Assembly: GCA_943138885.2 (NCBI GenBank)
Contig: OW964557.2
Span: forward strand, 46,134,291-46,198,290
Length of the DNA stretch: 64,000 nt
Reading direction: 5' to 3'
Origin: Tholera decimalis
Taxonomy: Eukaryota; Arthropoda; Insecta; Lepidoptera; Noctuidae
Part shown: in pieces, positions 60,726 to 64,000 of the stretch
How the letters are laid out: every line of letters starts with the position of its first letter
Numbering within the stretch: the stretch's first letter is position 1
Notes under the pieces: generated by a model
Told to the model about the DNA's origin: nothing
The model's input: only the letters and a program-made list of their open reading frames with translations
The model's database searches: none
Made by a program: the position numbers and the translations under genes

Positions 60726-61055
60726 TTAAGGGCCAGGCAGAACCAGAGAGGACTTAAAGCGTCTCCTTGCTACTGTTTTGCCTAGTTTTAGTTTTGTGTT
60801 CCAGTGTTTCATGGTTCCTGTCAAGAAATGTATTATTGTGGGATGGATTTTATAGTGTTCTAATATATAAAGCAACCAGCTGTGGGGGACAGAATCAAAG
60901 GCTTTTTGGTAGTCTATGTACATTGTACAGATATCATTTTTTAATTTAACATTGTGTTTCATGGCTATGGAATCTATTGTTAACTGTTCTTTGCATCCCT
61001 GACTATATTTGCGGCACCCCTTTTGTTCTTCCGCTAGGATATTGTTCTGTGTAAT
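60726..61055 (-). pseudogene. R4/Dong-like LINE, reverse transcriptase core piece
   Basis: Minus frame reads HITQNNILAEEQKGCRKYSQ, GCKEQLTIDSIAMKHNVKLK, YIDYQKAFDSVPHSWLLYIL (motif A) and HFLTGTMKHWNTKLKLGKT, then after a small deletion GDALSPLWFCLALNPL, which joins HPLSNILN at 55614 when the BEL element is removed. Its upstream part is beyond the second BEL element and outside the window. Motif A and the QGDALSPLWF block match the R4/R2-type reverse transcriptases. Confidence 0.85.
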
Positions 61056-61060
61056 ATGTT

Positions 61061-61798
61061 TGTTCGACCCCAAGCCCAGCCAACGGTAACTGGTATGTCG
61101 AACTGTCCGCGATTACGCGGAGCCCTACGTTGTGGTAGGCTCTTAGGCCTTATTTCAATAAACAAAATGTACCACTAACCTGAGTGCTGGGGACGCCAAG
61201 TTCGACCTTCCAAGGTCACGCTCCAAGTGTGGTTTGTATGTGATATGAGGTGAGTAATTGTAACGTGTGATGTAAGTTACGGGTTCTAGGACGGTCCCAA
61301 GGCGTCGATCTTCAGATGGCGCCGTCCTGACCAGCATCACACCCAACTCGTTTCCAGCAAGCGCGCGCTACGCGTGGTAGACAATAAGGCGATGTGTTCC
61401 GAGAAATATCACTGGATTCTTGTTAATCCGAGCTTACAAAGTTCAATCAATCACTGAACACAATTAATCTGTTCATATCTCGTGAGATCCAATACGATTT
61501 ACAACAAATTCCGCGTGCCGGCCGACCGACGACAAGGCGGCGTATAATTCAACAATATCCCGGGGTTTTCAACAAATGGGGAATACACTTCAACCAACAA
61601 ATAATTCGCGACCCAATTATCGGTCTCAACAGGCGAATTCAACAATATTTTACCAATTACAATCAAATCAAAGTCCCAAACGTGCGGACATTTTTCCAAA
61701 GCAAAGTCAATCTGTCAAGTCAGAGAGGTTATGTCAAGTCCACAGATAATTAATGTTGCCGGCCAAAAGGTGCGTTCTGTTTCACGTCGGACCGAACA
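61061..61798 (-). repeat. BEL copy 2, 3' LTR
   Basis: On minus it starts TGTTCGGTCCGACG at 61798 and ends GGGGTCGAACA at 61061. The first 86 bases equal those of copy 1; then it changes to a clearly different version (GTCCGCACGTTTGGGACTTT) that instead resembles the solo LTR at 33.3 kb, and later returns to near-identity with copy 1. Confidence 0.88.
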
Positions 61799-61805
61799 TC
61801 TACCC

Positions 61806-62454
61806 CCCCCGGACGGGCCTACCCGTCCGCTAATCAATTGGAAGTCTTGACAAGGTTGCAAATTCAACACAGCTTCAATGCGGCCAAATACCGTAGCTAG
61901 TTCCTCTAAGGTGAGAACGGTGTCTCCCAACAATCTCCGCCAGCGTCCCTTTGCCGCTTTCACCGCGGCCCCAAAAATACCCCCCCAATGGGGGGCAGGC
62001 TGGCGGGTCAAACAACCAAGTGACCCCTCGGCGGGCCAAACTATTACCAATATCAACCTGGCTCTCATTAAGGAAGGCGTATAGCTCCTTCAAATAGTTA
62101 CTTGTACCCTTGTAATTCGTACCGCAATCAGACCTAATCAACGAAGGTAACCCACGGCGAGACACAAATCTTTCCCAAGTCGCCTCAAAGGCCTCTGTCG
62201 AGAGGGAGGTTACCAGCTCCAAATGTACTGCCTTGGTTGACAGGCAGACAAACACACAAATAAGCCCCAACAATCTTGCTATTACGAAGGGTGGACGTCT
62301 TCAACAAAGGGGGACCAACAAAATCCGTTACGACGCCAGCAAAGGGCCTCGCCTCATTGACGCGATCAGCCGACAAAATCCAAAATTCTCGCTGCAGAAT
62401 GGCCAACAGCGCATTGCAACCGGCATGCGAGTTCTTAGTGTGACGATCAGTCAC
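61806..62454 (-). pseudogene. BEL-Pao integrase remnant (copy 2)
   Basis: Carries the same three-frame arrangement, the same Asp-containing blocks and the same missing Glu as copy 1 (59312-59960); the predicted peptides are identical in all three frames. Confidence 0.85.
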
Positions 62455-62746
62455 CAACAATTGTACCAAGTTCAGTTACAACAAGGGCAGGAGCACCAAT
62501 TTTAGGGTAAGGACAACTCACAAGGGTGACCTCAAACCAGGTCCTTCCCTCAACAGTGGTGTCAGCCGGTTCGCCAATTCCCCAAATCTTGCCTGAAAGG
62601 TCGTTCACCTTCAGGCCAACCTGTCCCGCTAACCAAGAAGACAAAAGGCAACCCCGGACTCCCGTCTCCAAAATGGCACAGACCACAATCGAGTCACCCA
62701 AGGGTCCCCAGACCGTGACCGAGGCCGTTGGCAACAAAACCGTCTT
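62447..62746 (-). pseudogene. BEL-Pao protease-like remnant (copy 2)
   Basis: Same as 59020-59319, with one visible amino-acid difference (GPLGDS here, GPFGDS in copy 1), including the ETG variant and the same terminal stop. Confidence 0.75.
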
Positions 62747-62783
62747 GATCGGGGGGGTCCTTTAGCGGGCAGGCGTCAATCTC

Positions 62784-64000
62784 TTAGTGATGCCTGGGCG
62801 GCGACCGATCGCCGCTTCCAGGCTGCCTTCGTTCACGACGAGGCCAACAATCAAACCATTCGTCCGCGCGGTGTCCCAAGCCGCTCGCCATCACTGGAGG
62901 GGCATATCCCACCGGATGCCCGAATGGCGGAGTGCGCGACTCCAGCCGGGGACGTTCCGCCAACGGAGGGGAAAGGGAGCGGCGCCGACCCGGCCACTGC
63001 TGCCTAGCAGCCAATGCGCGTTCTCCCTGACGAGGGAAGACCAAATGGCGCTCGTGGGGCTCCCGTTCAACTTGCGCGGGGGGTGGAGTGCGGCGTACAG
63101 AATCGCGGGTCTCAGCCCGGTGCTCGTCTCCGGGGTACCCCCCCATGCGCGAACCCCCCTTAGAAGCTGGTCTGCTGGAGCGGTTCGCGTTGGCGCACAA
63201 AATCTCCAAGTGGGACCCTTCACAAATTCTACACGGGCGGGGGTCGGGGCAGTCCCGATGGAAGTGGGCCCCCAAGCACGAAAAGCACAAACGGCGTGCG
63301 TTGACAATGCGGCGGCGGGAACTTACGTGCAAATTCAAAAAGTCCCGGCAACGCACCATGACATGCCCCGTTGCCTTACAAAAGTCACAATGATGAGGAC
63401 TCCGGGCACCATCAAAACGGGGGGCGGGGCGAACATCAACAGGCCCCCTAGCCCGAGGACTCCGGGCGCCAGCCAAACGGGGGGCGGGGCGATCATCAAC
63501 AGGCCCCCTAGCCCGAGGACTCCGGGCGCCAGCAAAACGGGGGGCGGGGCGATCATCAACAGGCCCCCTAGCCCGAGGACTCCGGGTGCCAGCCAAACGG
63601 GGGGCGGGGCGATCATCAACAGGCCCTCTAGCCCGAGGACTCCGGGCGCCAGCAAAACGGGGGGCGGGGCGATCATCAACAGGCCCCCTAGCCCGAGGAC
63701 TCCGGGCGCCAGCAAAACGGGGGGCGGGGCGAACATCAACAGGCCCCCTAGCCCGAGGACTCCGGGCGCCAGCAATACGGGGGGCGGGGGGAACATCAAC
63801 AGGCCCCCGGGCCCTAGTCCGTCCCTGGTCTCTGGGCTGAGAAGGTAGTGGGGGTGACCCCGTGGCGCCACGAGTGTTATCCGCAAACCGACACTCGTCT
63901 TCCAAAAATTTGAGGAGGTCGTCAAAGGGGGGAAGATGGGTGGCACCATCCCCACCATACTCCTGCTCAAAACGTGACCTCAACTCCGCGGGGAGCAACT
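62784..64000 (-). CDS. BEL-Pao gag (copy 2), N-terminus outside the window
   Basis: The frame enters from the right edge at LPAELRSRFEQEYGGDGATH and runs open to 62784. It has seven in-frame 20-residue basic units against four in copy 1, then the same three CCHC zinc knuckles and basic tail. Point differences from copy 1 are few. The part before the right edge should hold the DUF1759 core. It is intact as far as it can be seen. Confidence 0.9.
   Translation of the reverse strand, partial: LLPAELRSRFEQEYGGDGATHLPPFDDLLKFLEDECRFADNTRGATGSPPLPSQPRDQGRTRARGPVDVPPAPRIAGARSPRARGPVDVRPAPRFAGARSPRARGPVDDRPAPRFAGARSPRARGPVDDRPAPRLAGTRSPRARGPVDDRPAPRFAGARSPRARGPVDDRPAPRLAGARSPRARGPVDVRPAPRFDGARSPHHCDFCKATGHVMVRCRDFLNLHVSSRRRIVNARRLCFSCLGAHFHRDCPDPRPCRICEGSHLEILCANANRSSRPASKGGSRMGGYPGDEHRAETRDSVRRTPPPAQVEREPHERHLVFPRQGERALAARQQWPGRRRSLSPPLAERPRLESRTPPFGHPVGYAPPVMASGLGHRADEWFDCWPRRERRQPGSGDRSPPRHH
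63400..63832 (-). repeat. 60-bp coding minisatellite in gag, 7 units
   Basis: Seven head-to-tail units containing GGGGCCTGTTGATGWTCGCC on the minus strand; units carry variants DDR/DVR/DVP and RLA/RFA/RIA, so the array expanded by unequal exchange of distinguishable units. Confidence 0.9.

Larger units (their letters stand above)
61061..64000 (-). mobile_element. BEL-Pao element copy 2, inverted, partial at the window edge
   Basis: On the minus strand it contains gag (from the right edge to 62784), protease-like remnant, integrase remnant, polypurine tract and 3' LTR, in the same deleted arrangement as copy 1. The candidate target duplication next to the LTR is ATGTT (61056-61060); the other end is outside the window. 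Together with copy 1 it makes an inverted repeat of more than 2 kb arms separated by about 1.8 kb. Confidence 0.9.

Overview
The window is insect nuclear DNA, almost certainly from a moth or butterfly (Lepidoptera). It is AT-rich, its few host exons are bounded by GT-AG splice sites, and it is packed with repeat types typical of lepidopteran genomes: R1-clade and RTE/Jockey/R4-like LINEs, BEL-Pao LTR elements, Helitron ends with a hairpin plus CTAG, Harbinger and hAT elements, and a tRNA-derived SINE. There is no sign of bacterial, organellar or CRISPR DNA.

Host genes. Six exons on the minus strand (42088 down to 19057) encode the C-terminal half of a chemosensory ionotropic receptor, an iGluR-like channel most like the IR75 group: M1, pore loop, next TM segment, S2 ligand-binding half, last TM and stop. 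The reading phase is consistent across all five introns. The last intron is about 14.7 kb and contains an LTR with a LINE inside it. Next to the exon at 35298-35446 the exon/intron boundary itself is amplified into about ten 63-bp units, each carrying a potential splice donor. A single plus-strand terminal exon (14318-14437) may encode the last TM segment of a divergent Cys-loop (nicotinic) receptor subunit; the two genes would converge tail to tail. The N-terminal exons of both lie outside the window or were not recognised.

Mobile elements, left to right: a LINE reverse transcriptase piece (1-899); a deleted Harbinger with TAA duplications (1525-2686); hAT and R1-like scraps; a second Harbinger family (3877-4544, perhaps ending at 8312) hit by an apparently intact Tc1-like element (5174-7018); a 707-bp hAT keeping only a BED-finger stub (10418-11124); LINE scraps; a long foldback element interrupted by another repeat (16021-18078); a SINE; a 7.3-kb element with 38-bp inverted repeats (20568-27847) hit by a complete Transib element (23031-27122) that has an intact RAG1-like transposase and unusually long terminal inverted repeats of about 610 bp; a Jockey-like LINE remnant; a solo BEL LTR containing a nearly intact R1-clade LINE (29375-33379); a 3.5-kb hAT with nested LINE and Helitron pieces (36276-39810); a second foldback split by an R1-like LINE (43632-45648); a Helitron helicase remnant; a broken BEL-Pao copy (46137 to about 49300); and LINE and Helitron-like remnants up to 53.2 kb.

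The right end (54.3-64 kb) is an R4/Dong-like LINE on the minus strand, hit twice about 340 bp apart by the same internally deleted BEL-Pao family in opposite orientations, producing a large inverted repeat. Both copies lack reverse transcriptase and share the same frameshifts, so they must have been mobilised by another element's enzymes. The items I find most worth following are the Transib with long terminal repeats, the splice-donor minisatellite in the receptor gene, and the inverted non-autonomous BEL pair with mosaic LTRs.
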